64,000 nucleotides of DNA, from NCBI RefSeq assembly GCF_023159225.1, contig NC_063166.1:40720149-40784148 (forward strand), in the 5' to 3' direction. The DNA is from Perognathus longimembris pacificus. Taxonomy: Eukaryota > Chordata > Mammalia > Rodentia > Heteromyidae. How positions within the stretch are numbered: the first letter of the stretch is position 1; the number at the start of each line of letters is the position of its first letter. The translations under genes and the position numbers were made by a program. Under the pieces are notes generated by a model, which was not told the DNA's origin, did no database searches, and saw only the letters and a program-made list of their open reading frames with translations. Positions 12,377-24,139 of the stretch are shown here, one piece after another.

Positions 12377-12832
12377 GTATGTGTTTGTGCCAGTACTGGT
12401 TATTGAACTCAAGGCTTTACACTCTTACTTGGCTTTTCTTTTTCTTTTTTTTTTTTTTGGCCAGTCCTGCGGCTTGGACTCAGGGCCTGAGCACTGTCCT
12501 TGGCTTCTTTTTGCTCAAGGCTAGCATCCTGCCACTTGAGCCACAGCGCCACTTCTGGCCATTTTCTGTATATGTGGTGCTGGGGGATCGAACCCAGGGC
12601 CTCATGTATATGAGGCAGGCACTCTTGCCACTAGGCCATATCCCCAACCCCCTTACTTGGCTTTTCTATTAAAAGTTTTTTCTCTATTACTTAGCCACAC
12701 CTTCACATCCACATTTTTGTTGGGTAATTAGGGCTAAGAGTCTCATGGACTTTTCTGCCTGTGCTGGCTTTGAACCATGATCCTTAGACTTGAGCCTCCT
12801 AAGTAGCTAGAAGTATTAGTGCCTGGCACTGG
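12377..12832 (-). mobile_element. B1/ID composite SINE split by a young ID dimer
   Basis: The tail part is at 12377-12439 and the rest at 12652-12832 (AGAGTCTCATGGACTTTTCT, GAGCCTCCTAAGTAGCTAG). Confidence 0.8.
12440..12651 (-). mobile_element. Young ID-dimer SINE inserted in an older SINE
   Basis: Same structure as the copy at 3964. The exact 16-bp CTTACTTGGCTTTTCT flanks it (12424-12439, 12652-12667), and the older SINE continues on both sides. Confidence 0.93.
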
Positions 12833-12964
12833 ACTTTTCCCCTCATAACAACTTTTTGTGATTTTACTTTTCTAACTTTATATACCTTTTAGCAACCATC
12901 CATCTCATCTACCTGAGGTCTTGCTGTATTCATCCCCAAGGCAGGAGAGAATAATTGGAAGAAA

Positions 12965-13065
12965 AGCTCAATTTAGTGAGCACTTATCAGCCAGGGTCCT
13001 AAGCACTCAGTAAATCTTCATAACAACCTGCAACGTTATCTTCATCTCTTTATAAATAATTTTCT
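12965..13065 (-). mobile_element. MIR relic
   Basis: GTGAGCACTTATCAGCCAGG and CTTCATAACAACCTGC follow the antisense MIR pattern. Confidence 0.5.
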
Positions 13066-13659
13066 AGGTCATGATTTATGTAAATGTGTATGTCCTTATG
13101 GATGATGAAATCATGCATAGAGTACATATGACTCATCCAACCAAACAGATGCCATGTTTGTTATTCTTTATCTTTTGCACTCCACTACTTCGGAAGCCCT
13201 GCATCTGAGTTCTCAAACACATAAAGGTCAACTGAAGCATAGGTTTTTGTGAATAGCTTATTTTCACAGAAGAAACTCCTATTTCCTGGAGAGGATTGGC
13301 TGGAATGTTCAAGGTTACAGCAAAGGCCTTTCTCTGCATGGAGAATAGACTCCATGAAATGTGGCAGCAAGGCTCACTTGTCTCCACAAATCCATAGGTT
13401 GATATTTACTTTTATTTCAATCACATACCATCCCCTTCCAGCCACCTATATATGACAGCCTCATGGGAGTGTCTGTGAAGATGCTGCCCAGTGCTTATGT
13501 TAGGAAGCTGGTTCCTAATTCAAAAAAGAACTTAGGAGAGGCACCCATGTCTAAAGTGGTAGCTAACAGCGTGTTTTCTTCATGCTCAGTTTTGTGTGCA
13601 CCTACGTGCATTTAAGTTAGTTAACAAATACCACAATGCTGAAATATGTTTTGTGGGGG

Positions 13660-13895
13660 GGTGGGTCACAGAGCGAGGAGAAGACAAAGAGAGGGATAGA
13701 ATATAGTCATTATATTCAATGTACATATGTGAAAATGGAACCATGTAACTTGAGGGTATTTGTGGGATTGTGAAAGATAGGGAAGAATGATGAAAAGTGT
13801 GACATTAATCAAGATACATTGTACTCATAATCTGACTTGTTTTGAAAGCCCTTTGTACTAACTGTTTAAAGATGGTAATAATAAAAAATGCGTGC
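13660..13895 (+). mobile_element. Old L1 3' UTR fragment next to the RBMS3 exon
   Basis: It has a purine-rich start, AATCAAGATACATTGTACTC and CTTTGTACTAACTGTT, and ends in GTAATAATAAAAAATG. It lies only about 60 bp upstream of the exon. Confidence 0.6.
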
Positions 13896-13930
13896 TAAAT
13901 GACTCCATTGAGTTATAATAACATGGATGT

Positions 13931-13957
13931 TTTTTCTCTTTCTTTTTTTCTTTTTAG
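13931..13957 (+). other. Splice acceptor with polypyrimidine tract
   Basis: An almost unbroken T/C tract runs directly into TTTTTAG, immediately before the RBMS3 reading frame. A TTATAATAAC stretch near 13913-13922 could hold the branch point, but this is a guess. Confidence 0.75.
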
Positions 13958-14016
13958 GTATGGAAAAATTGTATCCACAAAGGCAATTCTTGACAAAAAC
14001 ACAAATCAATGCAAAG
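13958..14016 (+). CDS. RBMS3: RBMS3 internal exon, part of RNA-recognition motif 1
   Basis: This 59-nt exon starts with the last base of a proline codon, reads 19 full codons and ends with the first base of a glycine codon. The peptide YGKIVSTKAILDKNTNQCK is the middle of RRM1 of the RBMS (MSSP, c-myc gene single-strand binding) family. These are single-stranded nucleic-acid binding proteins; RBMS3 binds AU-rich RNA and is mainly cytoplasmic. From memory RBMS1 and RBMS2 read KTTNKCK here and RBMS3 reads KNTNQCK, which is why RBMS3 is chosen. A long pyrimidine tract ending in TTTTTAG (13931-13957) precedes it, and AAAG|GTACGT follows at 14017. The splice sites, and the lack of neighbouring exon sequence, argue against a processed pseudogene. 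No other RBMS exon was found, which fits the very large introns of this gene. Fairly sure of the family, somewhat less of the paralogue. Confidence 0.85.
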
Positions 14017-14859
14017 GTACGTGGGAGGGTCTCCAGACATGAAATTCCTGCCTATCCAATTCACAACTGCCTTCCTGGCAGAAGTGGTGCCCCAGCTGCA
14101 CCATGATCAGGAAGTGTAGTATATGGGAAACTGCTTTAATAATGTCAATGCTTTGATGAGTTGTATTTCTGGTAACATTGCTCATTAATTTTTTTCATTA
14201 ACAAACAAAATGAAAACCACAAATCAGAACAAGTATCAAATTGCTTTAGCAGAAAACTAAATTACCTCCTAACAACTTTGTGTTGTCTGATGTGAATATT
14301 ACCAGTGATGCAAATTGATTTCCTATACAAAAATGAGGATCACTGGGGAAAATGTTCCCATGCAAAGCATGTTTTAATTTCTCTGTTCTTTGGAGCTCTA
14401 GTAACATTTGTTGACTAGGAATGAATTTACTGATGGTGCCATTATATCTAAGCTTTGGCTATAAATATCTCACAGGATTTTAGGGTTGGTATTTTATTAA
14501 GGTCAGGGTTTTTTTTTGTTTTGTTTTGTTTTGTTTTTCCTGAAACCTTTCTGAAGTTGTTTGTATCTGTGGCTAATGTTTCTTCGTGTCTTGGGATGCT
14601 ATACATTTTTAAAGATTATATTACATATTTGGGGATCTATATGATCTCTCTTCCATGACAGAATTCTCATTGAATATGGAATGCTTCTTGTGACATGTTA
14701 TTTGTTATTCCTAATCTATTCTTCGTTATAATACTGAAATCAATAAATATGACAAAGCCAAGAGCATTTTAAGCCAGTTTCATATGGAAATATATATGGA
14801 ACTACAATGTGATTGTTATCAGAGTATTGGTATCAGCTGCTGCTGATGGTGGTAGAACA

Positions 14860-15010
14860 GTACTTACCGCCTTTCTAGTTACCACCTGTGTGACTGAAGG
14901 CAGTTTCTCCTTATACCTTCTAGGAAACTGTGATTATAATAAAGCCTCATTTATAGAGTGTTATAATGATTAGAGGAGTTTTACATGGGACACTGAAAAT
15001 ACCTAGTAGG
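14860..15010 (+). mobile_element. MIR relic
   Basis: CACCTGTGTGACTGAAGGCAG followed by an A-rich part and TATAATGATTAGAGGAG follow the sense MIR pattern. Confidence 0.5.
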
Positions 15011-17414
15011 TTTCTTACAAAAAACTAACAATATTTAGTAAAAAATAATTTTTTGAGATATATGCTTATGTGATATATCATGGCTTTAGTATTTCTCAAA
15101 CCTGTTCTGTGGTTTCTTCAAGAAAAAAGTACAGCTTTGTGAAAAAAAAATTGAGCTGGTTTTAGTTTTGTTTAAATTTGGTAACTCTTTTACCTTAGTA
15201 ATTCATGACTGTTTCTGTGTTTTGGTAAAATAACTTTAAAAAAGCAAAGAAGTAGAGGAGATGCCATGCACTTCTTAAATAAGGCAGAACTAGAAACCTT
15301 CTTCATGATGATTGCGTGATTAAGAAAGAAATGAAGGAGTTCAGGGATTGTTGTTTCTTTTTTTTTAATCAGAACTACTAAAAAGCGGTGAGTGAGCATG
15401 TCCTTAGAGAACATAAATTGGATTGGATTTTCACCAAGATGCTTGCTTTTCAATCATTTACAGCTTTGTTTTCAAATGACGAGAATGCAATCAGAACTGA
15501 GCATTACAGAGGCAAGAAATTATTTATTTTTATTTCTAAACATCTGATATGAAATCAGTTTGTCATGAGCTGTTTCACATGCTGGATATTCTCTGCAAGT
15601 TAGTGGTGAGTGAGGTATGGGAAGGTACAGACATTACTCTCCTTAGAGAGGAAGGGAAAAGACAGAATTAATTTTAATGTATTAGCCCAGCAGTCTGTAA
15701 TTCTATTTTACCCTCTGAACGATATATTTTGGTTCTTTCTTGCATCCCACATATACCGTGTAAGAAGTGGATCGTAGTCAAGCTGAGACAAATACTCACT
15801 TCTGTATTAGAGGTCTCATTGGGAACTACTTCGTCAAGACTTCTTTATTCAAGCTTATGTTTTCTTGGGTGGTGGCTACAACCATTCTCATTCTGTGTAA
15901 TATAGCAACATAAAACAGAACAGTTACCACCAGGCCCAATGGCTGGGAATTGCTGAACAACCAGGCAATAGCAGCAGGTGTGGAGTAATGAAAACCAGAC
16001 CACAGTTCCTTCAGATATTCAATCAAGCACAAGGACTGATAAAGAACTATTATTACAAGCTATGAAAATTTGCACCAGCCTGCTGTGCTTTGTTTTGTTT
16101 CTCTTCCTGGATTTCGCCCCTTAGTCCAGTGGATTTTCCAATTTAAAATCTCTTAAATTACATGAAAGTAGCTATTGAAAAGAAGTTATAAATCATAAAT
16201 GAACTCAGTCATCTCTGCCTTTTCTTTCATTTGGAGGTTGGCTTTCCTTTTCTCCATCCCTTACCCTGTTTCATTTCTTTTCTGGCTGACAATATGTTTA
16301 AAGCAGAAGGAATAAGTAATTGATATTTAATACAAGGTTTCCTTGCCTAACAGTCATAAGCTTACAAGAGGTTATAGTATGCCAAATGTACCAGCTCACT
16401 TCTAAGAGTTTGCTGCCATAGGGTGGTTGAATTATATTTATGGAAGCTTATGTTACCTTTGACATTTCATTGAGTCCTTAGAGTCAAAGTTCAAGACAAG
16501 TCTTCCAAAATTCTGAAACAATCTAGGGAAAATAATATTCATCCCTTGTGAGATCACAAATTATTATTTCTTCTAAAAAATGAGCTGGTCTTGCCTACTG
16601 CACTTACTTTATAGAGAAAGACAGAGTTCATCTAGACTGTTTCAGGGAACAGTATGTGGCCATGCTATTGGGCTAAATTTATTAGGCAGTTCATAGTCAT
16701 ATTACATATTCATTCAAAAGTATTTTCAGGTTACTACATATGAGGCCATACATCTGGATGAATTTAGAATTAATCAATCTATTTTTCAATTTAGAGCTAA
16801 TGCTTTGGCAAGAGGACTTACATGGCAGGTGAAGGAAACACAGATTAAGCCTTGTGCCCCAGGTGGCAGGATATAGGCTGCATTTGGTTGTATATTTTGT
16901 CATCCTTTTTGGTGCAGTCATTACAGGGTATGGCATAGCCCCTACGAAGTGAAAGTGACACCCCGGCATCATGACTTGGTGTCAGTGACACCCTCTGTGT
17001 GCACGGGTCACTGAAATTCTGGAGTTCTGGCTGACAGAGCACTTCCCCTCAGCTATTGCACATGAAAACAAAGCCAGCAAAGGAGGAAACCAAATGCCAT
17101 GTGGTGGAACACCCCATTTCCAGTGCCCTTTTTTTTCCCTGAAAGCAGTGCAAACGAAAATAAATGTTCTGTGAAATTTATGAGACTGAGGAATTGTATT
17201 TGGAGAGGTATAGATACCTCTGACAGGAGGGCCTACAGTATATTGAGCAAGAAATTCATGAAGCAAAATGACCTAAAAGAATTATTCAATTTTCAAATAA
17301 GGGATTAGAAGACTAAAACTAGAAACAAACATAGATATTAAAAAAAATTTGGATTTTAGACAATGACCTTCCCTTTGGAATAGCAGACTATGATATTTCT
17401 GTTTCTTTAGTGAC

Positions 17415-17462
17415 TTTTACTCTAATATCAATTAGACATTTTACTCTAATATCAGTTAGACA
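17415..17462. repeat. 24-bp tandem duplication
   Basis: Two head-to-tail copies of TTTTACTCTAATATCA + (A/G)TTAGACA, differing at one base. Confidence 0.9.
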
Positions 17463-17944
17463 TTAATTTTAGCACTCATCATGGGGAATACATATACTTA
17501 CATGTGTATTTTGTTGGATATGTATATTGGCTTTTATTGATATTTCAGAAAGTTTAGTTTATATAGGAACTTTGGTACCTTGAATACTGCAGCAACATTA
17601 CTCAAGTTATTTTCTAGATACCATTTACATAGAATGTTCATATTGGGTTTCCTTTGAGAAAATGCCAGTTGGTCTTCTACATAGCCTAAGATGGGAAAAT
17701 ACACTCACTTTTGTGGTAAATGGTCTCTTCCTTATCTCCAGCTACAATGACAGCAAAATGTAATCCTTTGAAATTTAGTACTAAATATTTTAGGGAATTA
17801 TTTAATTTTTATTATACTATATTAATTTAAAATAAATGTAAGCAAAATAGTTTCCATAATGTGGGAGTTATATACTTGCTTTTTTCCAGCAATGCTGTAT
17901 TTGTTTCTAATATTGTCAAATACACATAATTCAAAAGTAACCAA

Positions 17945-18165
17945 AATATATGGTATCCAGTGGGTCACACCTATAATCCTAGTGACTCAGGAGGTTGAAA
18001 CTTGGGAATTGTAATTGGGAAGCAGTATGGGAAAATGAATATGATACACTTACCTCTAATTTGTTAGCAAAGAGTTAGAACTAGAGAAGTGGCTCAAGTG
18101 GTATGCTGCCAGTTGTGAGCAAAATTCTGACCCTGAGTTCAAGCCCCAGTATTAGTACAAACAAA
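17945..18165 (+). mobile_element. B1/ID composite SINE
   Basis: CACACCTATAATCCTAGTGAC is the left half; AGTGGCTCAAGTGGTATGC and CCTGAGTTCAAGCCCCAG are the right half. Confidence 0.8.
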
Positions 18166-18467
18166 TAAATAAAAGTAATAAAAATACCACAAATATTAAT
18201 CTAATAACAATGGTATATTAAAGTAATTTTTGTTGGATATTGTTTAATATCAAACCTCTTTTGCTGGTGATTTTGTACATACAGAGATGATATGGTTTTA
18301 TTAAGAAAAAAAATAAATGATTATTGTAGAATATACATGGTCTTAAAAACAGGATATTAGAGATCTATTTTGCCCTTATTTAAGCACTTGACAACATCAC
18401 CTTGTGACTCTGTGTGGGATTAAAGACCCATGCCTCACTAACAAGTTTGCATCCTTTCCTAAATGAG

Positions 18468-18539
18468 AAATCCTACAGGTTCTTTATTTTTTTTCTTATT
18501 TATTGTCAAAGTGATGTACATAAAATCCTACAGGTTCTT
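18468..18539. repeat. 17-bp target-site duplication pair around the L1 micro-insertion
   Basis: The two AAATCCTACAGGTTCTT copies are identical and 38 bp apart. Confidence 0.88.
18485..18522 (-). mobile_element. 38-bp L1 micro-insertion
   Basis: A T-rich run followed by TTATTGTCAAAGTGATGTACA is the reverse complement of the last L1 bases plus a poly(A) tail. The 17-bp AAATCCTACAGGTTCTT is present exactly on both sides (18468-18484, 18523-18539). Confidence 0.85.
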
Positions 18540-19004
18540 ATGGGACATACTTCCTGCTGTCAAGGTACTAGACAAAGGACAGTTCCAGGTGCCTGCTTTA
18601 GGTGTCAGGACTTGGCTCTTACCTGAGAACCCTCAATGTTCATGTGGTACAAAGCCTACCTGTGGGCAGGGACATATTTCAGAGGCTAGTCAAAATACTA
18701 AGGGTGCAAAGCATATACTAGCATATGCTTCCCAGATTATCCTTCAAAAATAATCACTTCTGACTCAGATTTAAGTATTAATGTGGAACTCTTCCTTTCA
18801 CGGGCTTAAAGTTAATCTATTTTTACTTATCAATGAATGTGTAAATATATGGGAAAGTCTATGCAAGGATATATTTAAAACAATGTACAATGTACAAACT
18901 ATAATAATATGTAAAACATACATATGATGTATAGATGTATATTCAGTTAATTAGGATTTGTAAATTTCAATGACATATAAATAAACTTCTAAATACAAAA
19001 AAAA

Positions 19005-19072
19005 AAACAGAGAATATAGCTTAGAGCTACAGCACTCGCCTAGCATGTGAAAGGTTCCATTGTCAGCACCAT
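19005..19072 (+). mobile_element. ID monomer SINE
   Basis: GAATATAGCTTAGAGCTACAG and CCTAGCATGTGAAAGGTTCC are the tRNA-Ala-like ID core; a TA/CA microsatellite follows. Confidence 0.7.
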
Positions 19073-19075
19073 GTA

Positions 19076-19077
19076 TG

Positions 19078-19135
<58 letters not shown>

Positions 19136-19136
19136 C
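19076..19136. repeat. TA-CA-TA compound microsatellite
   Basis: A CA run framed by TA runs, directly after an ID element. Confidence 0.92.
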
Positions 19137-19171
19137 CAAATTAAGAAAAAAAACAGGAAATACACATTATG

Positions 19172-19245
19172 CTAAGAATGTAGCTCAGTGGTAGAGGACT
19201 TGCCTAACATGTACAAGTGCCTGAATTTAATGTATAACACTGCAA
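19172..19245 (+). mobile_element. ID monomer SINE
   Basis: GAATGTAGCTCAGTGGTAGAG is close to the ID box A, with a decayed box B region. It lies 100 bp after another ID copy in the same orientation. Confidence 0.75.
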
Positions 19246-19317
19246 AACATAACCCAAAAGTAACACATTTCAAGAATTTTTCTCTTGAAGTCTACAAAAA
19301 AAAATCCTCTAAGTCAT

Positions 19318-19600
19318 AGTCAATTCTCTTGGACAAGTTACATAATATCTCTGAACATCTGTTTCCTCCACTGTCAAATGAGGTTATTTATACTTACAAA
19401 GCAAAAAAAATATTTTCAAGATTATACCAAACCGTGTTTGCTAAGTGGTGGGTACACAAATAACTGTATTTACATATGTAAATGTTTCTATGGCCTTAGA
19501 ACTGAATCTCTTCTGCTAGGAACTAGGTTTTTTAGAGCACCAACACATCTTACATAATTAACAAAGCTCTCAGTAAATCTTAAATGTTGAAGGAATGTGT
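19318..19600 (+). mobile_element. MIR relic
   Basis: CTTGGACAAGTTACATAATA, TCTGTTTCCTCCACTGTCAA and the final CTCAGTAAATCTTAAATG match the sense MIR outline. Confidence 0.6.
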
Positions 19601-20226
19601 GTCTCACGAACTGGCATATGTTTATGGAGACTGGCTTTATTAACAGCCAAATGGCCTTTAACAGATATTTTCTTCAAACATGTTGGTACTAGCTTTGTGA
19701 TTTTTTTTCAAGGTCTGTCAACTTAGGTTTTTGAAAAAAGACACATTCCTTCATAGTGGCAGCCAGAGTTTGAAAAAGTCCCAAACCTACTTCTTTGTTC
19801 ACTGTGCTATGTTGTTTCCCAAATTCAAAGATACAAAGAATTGCTCTTTTGGATTTATGAAATCATGGTAAAAGTATGTAACATTAAAGGCACGGCTCAC
19901 AATCATTTGACTTGATGCTGGCCCTTGGTCTTAGCATACAGGTTAATCACATGACTATAAAAAGAGACATTTTCTTTCCTATATAGAAAAAAAAAAGAGA
20001 ACTTTGAAGTTTAAGGAAGAGAAACCCATGTACATAGCAACATTAAAAAACACAAAAATGAACAAAAAAAATGAATACCAACACCAACACTCTAACAGCC
20101 TAAGGTAAGTTTGTAAGATGAATGTATGCTGGTTTTGCAAGTGTCTATAAGGCAACTCCAACATTTCTTTATTCATTAAGTATTGGTAAGGTGACAACTC
20201 TGCTTCCTGGGACCATTTTAAAAACT

Positions 20227-20440
20227 GGCATGGTATCAGGTGGCTCCCACCTGTAATCTTAGATATTCAGGAAGATCTAAGGATCACAGTTTGAAGCCAG
20301 GCTGGGCAGAAATATTTTTGAGATTCATATTTCTAATTAACCACCAAAGACCTGGAAGTGGAAGTGTGGCTTAGGTGATAGAAAGCTAGCCTTGAATGAA
20401 GAGACAAAGCTAAGAGTTTAATCCCTAGTGCCAGCATAGA
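20227..20440 (+). mobile_element. B1/ID composite SINE with GA tail
   Basis: Both halves are visible (CACCTGTAATCTTAG; AGTGTGGCTTAGGTGATAG). It is followed by a GA/GGGA-rich run to about 20490. Confidence 0.8.
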
Positions 20441-20914
20441 AAGAGAGAAGGGAAGGGAGAGAGGGAGAGAGGGAAGCAAAGAAGGAAAGACATAAAGATG
20501 TAAGAACATAAAGACATTCATCCCGAGGTCATGGGTCAGGAAAATGTGGAGATGTTAGTTTTTGGCCTAGGAGATAGCTCCACCTCACAATGTGAATGGA
20601 GCATGAGGTAATGATGTGTAGTCCCCAGAATATGGTAAGCAGTGGTTACAGTGTTGGTAGTGTGTTTATAGTAAAGTGCTCTGAAGCTCAACCCCATCAA
20701 GTTCAGCATACTGGAATCTTGAAGTCTCTTAGAAAATTCCTGTCATTTATAGAGGGGCAAGTTTGTTGAGTGAAGGAATGTTGTTTAACTACAATATTGC
20801 TTAAAAGTATTTAGGTGAATAGACTTTTAGTGGAGCCTACACTATACAGTAATTCATGCAAACCAGTCTACTTCACTTATTTATATACCTGCCTGGATAT
20901 TGAACTTTTAATAA

Positions 20915-21115
20915 CCCAGCCAGGCACCAGTAATCCTAACTCCTCAGGTGGCTGATATCTGATGATTTAGGTTTGAAGCCATGCAGGCAGCTAAGTCCAT
21001 GAGAATCTTTTCACCAATTAACCACCAAAAAGCCAGAAGTGGAGCTATGCTTTAAGTGGTAGAGTTTTAGCCTTGAGAGAAGAGATAAGGAATGGTTCCC
21101 AGGTCCAGTAAGCAC
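20915..21115 (+). mobile_element. B1/ID composite SINE
   Basis: It reads GAGCTATGCTTTAAGTGGTA and a decayed left half, and is followed by a TCTG/TCTC microsatellite. Confidence 0.75.
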
Positions 21116-21199
21116 TCTGTCTCTCTGTGTCTGTCTCTGTCTCTGTATCTGTCTCTCCCCATCTCCGCCCCACCTGCAGAGTAATCCATTCCATTGTTG

Positions 21200-21315
21200 G
21201 GTGAGTTAATTATTGGTATCCTCATTTTACACATAGGAAACAAAACTAGAGATGCTGAATTAACTTGTCAGACACCCTGCAGTCAGCATGTAATACAGGT
21301 CTCTCTAACTCACAA
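21200..21315 (-). mobile_element. MIR relic
   Basis: ATCCTCATTTTACACATAGG and the following AACTTGTCAGACACCCTGCA follow the antisense MIR core. Confidence 0.5.
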
Positions 21316-22735
21316 AGCCTATCATGCAACTCTTCCCAAAGAAGACAGACAAATGATACGAGATGTTATTAAAGGCAAGCAAACACAAGCCCACAATTTT
21401 CAGTTTATATGAAGGCAGACAATTGGAAAGGAATTTGCAGTAGTTCCCATCCACAACTTCCATTTTAGTAGAAACAGTATTGATTAGGATTTCAAGTTCT
21501 AGTCATTGACTACAGATATTAAATACAGAGCTATATTTTGCTACAGAAGCATAGGTTCTATTTTCCTGTTCAATATTTTTGACTTGTTTTTTTTTGCTAG
21601 CATCAATTTTGCACTTTTATATTAAGAGATACTTAGCCTTCTCCCTGGGTTAATTTTAAGGTGAATGATAGTACTAAATTTACTGTGGGAAAACAGACAC
21701 AAAATTAGGGTATGTGATAGGAAGTGAAATGTGGCTAGAGCTTTTTCTTCCTCTTAGACTCAGAAAAGGGATCATGTTTCCTTAAGGGGCATCGGTGACT
21801 TGGTGTACCCCAAAGCAAGCACACTCCTCCATCTCCTCCAATTCTGTTTGGCTAGCCTCCCATGCCTCTCCTCTCTCTCAATAGGGAGAAGAACAAAACC
21901 TTCCTAAGAGGCCACTTCATCCTCATACTTACCCACACTCCCTTCTTTCCTTCAAATAGCTTACGTTTTCTTTTGGAGTGTTTGGGGCCATTATCCTCTT
22001 GATGGATGAACTCAGGCATGAAGATGTATTTTCTAGGTGGATTCTGAAAGTATGAGAAAGTGTAATCCAAAGACTTTGCATGTTTTGAACTCATCCAGGA
22101 ACTTGTTCTTTCAGGGAAACAGCCAAAAGCCTGCTGAAGTCAGTTTTTCCTTTCAGTCTGGTTTCGCTCAAATGTTTCTTCCCTACCCGTATAGTGTCAT
22201 GTTGCTGCAAATTGTATTCTTGTCTCAAATCTGAACTTTGACTAATCTCTCCTTCTGAGCTTTAGGGGTATCTTCAAAAGTTGTGTTCTCTTTTGCATAG
22301 CAGCTCTATTTAAGCTTGTTTATTTCCTTTTTCTTTCTCAAATTCCCTGCTCTTGGAATCTGACATTTTAGTTTGGATTAAGTTTCATTCTTGTCTAGAC
22401 CCTAGGAGTTATCTTTCTCATGCCTGACATTCAGTTTTCTGACAACAATCACATAACAAGATTCTACTTATTGGGATTATTGAGAGGATTAATTTTCTTC
22501 AGCACAGTGGGTTGCACCTACCTTAATTTTGCTGGACACAGGACATGAGGTGATAGACATTGCACATGTACCACCAGAGGAATGTCACTCTCATAGAGGG
22601 TATCATGTACCATGTCTTCTTATCAAGCTAAGGGTTGTGCATAGCAATCCTCTGCTTTGAAAATGATAATGCCCTATGCTGCCTGATACCTTTGATCCTC
22701 TAAAGCAGACAGTTAGCTTTAACATTTGCAGAGTA

Positions 22736-23478
22736 TTCTTTTTATTTTATTTTTAATTGTCAGGGTGAAGTAAAGTGGGGTTACAGTTACATAGGTAAGG
22801 TAGTGTGTACATTTCTTGTCCAACTTGTTACCGCCTCTCTTTTTTTCTCCCACCTTCTGTTCTCCCCAATTCTCCCTACTCTTCCCCCAAAGTTGTATAG
22901 TTAGTTTAGTCTTAAAAGTATTGCTGTTGCATTCATTCGCCTTTTACCCGTTGTCTCACCATTATAATGTTCCCCCTCCCTTCCCTAATTCAGACAAACA
23001 TATATAAAATACCCAGGGTACCAGAATCAAATACAGTGACAACAGGAGCTAAATCATAGGGAAGATAAACAGAAGTAAAAAAGATAATTTCATTTAGTAT
23101 ATTAAAAATAACATCAATGATAAACTACTTGTTTCCATATTATGGAGATAATTTCTCTTAGAATCATCTTATTTGATCATATATACATAGCTATTAATAT
23201 ATTGTGATCATCTGCTAGGACTATCCTAGACATATCTTAATTATTACCAATAAGGGAAACCAGAGAGTCTATGTTTCTTTGGGTCTGGCTCACTTCACTG
23301 TGTATGACTTTTTCCAAATCTTTCCATTTTCTTATGAATGAGGCAATGACATTCTTTCTGATAAAAACATAAAATTCCAATGTGTATATATACACCACAC
23401 TTTTCCTGATCAATTCATCTACTGCGGGACATCTGGGTTGGTTCCATAGTTTAGCTATGGTAAATAATGCTGCATAAC
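22736..23478 (-). mobile_element. 5'-truncated L1 3' end
   Basis: A T-rich start and the antisense L1 tail (AATTGTCAGGGTGAAGTAAAG) continue to a segment matching the ORF2 C-terminus (CCACATCTGGGTTGGTTCC-type reverse complement). Flanks resembling CATTTGCAGAGTATTC and CATTGCCAGAGTTTTTC may be a diverged duplication. Confidence 0.75.
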
Positions 23479-24078
23479 ATTGCCAGAGTTTTTCATTTTC
23501 TTTTTTCTTTTCTGGACAAACGATGAGGGGAAAATGTTATAGCTTCCTCATTGAAATGTAACTTGAGAGTTACAGCCTCACATGAAGCTCCATACTGCAA
23601 ATGGTTTCACTCAGGCTTCATTTGCTAAACAATTTGTAGATGGCTGTGTTCAGAATTCCCAACTCTCATTAGCTAACAGTGCACACGGGGAAGCACAGAG
23701 ATGTGACCTTCAGATTTATTCAAGAAATACAAGATCTGTTACTAAGTTCAGAGAGGTAAGGCTTCCTTCTCAGTAGCCAGGAACTGGACTGAAGTTTGCA
23801 TATGTCACACACATATGACCAATTCCAGTCAGCACTAGATAAAGTGGTCTTGGAGTGACAGGAGCATCAGAACCTGCTGTCCATTGTCTAATCACTCAGA
23901 GTGCACAGACTTTATGACCAGAAGCCATATGAAGCAGAGTGAAAATTATTGATAATTGATCTAAAATAATTGGTCTTTTGGAAGTAAAGTGAAAAATATA
24001 TTATTTTCTGGAGTAATTTTTTGTAATATATTTATTCCTAGTTGACAAATAGCTGCATATATTTATCCCATACAACAT

Positions 24079-24129
<51 letters not shown>
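24079..24129. repeat. GT microsatellite (SINE tail)
   Basis: Forms the tail side of the antisense SINE at 24140. Confidence 0.95.
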
Positions 24130-24130
<1 letters not shown>

Positions 24131-24139
24131 TTTGTGTGT

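Larger units (their letters stand above)
1..13957 (+). other. RBMS3: Host-gene intron upstream of the RBMS3 exon (start outside window)
   Basis: No other exon of the family was found here. The interval holds retroposons and AT-rich unique DNA and ends with the acceptor at 13957. Unique stretches without a recognised element include 513-984, 2123-2517, 3515-3670, 4691-5640, 6016-6350, 6591-7494, 8562-10295 and 10776-12376. Confidence 0.7.
14017..17944. other. Unique intron, nearly free of recent insertions
   Basis: Apart from one MIR relic (14860-15010), a TTTTG run (14511-14538) and a 24-bp tandem duplication (17415-17462), I see no SINE, L1 or LTR. Short open frames on the minus strand near 15.2, 15.9 and 16.7-17.3 kb resemble no known protein and look like chance. 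Confidence 0.55.

Noticed and set aside
15826..16032. 68-codon minus-strand frame with a plausible-looking hydrophobic stretch
   Set aside because: No start context, splice sites or family resemblance; length is within chance expectation.
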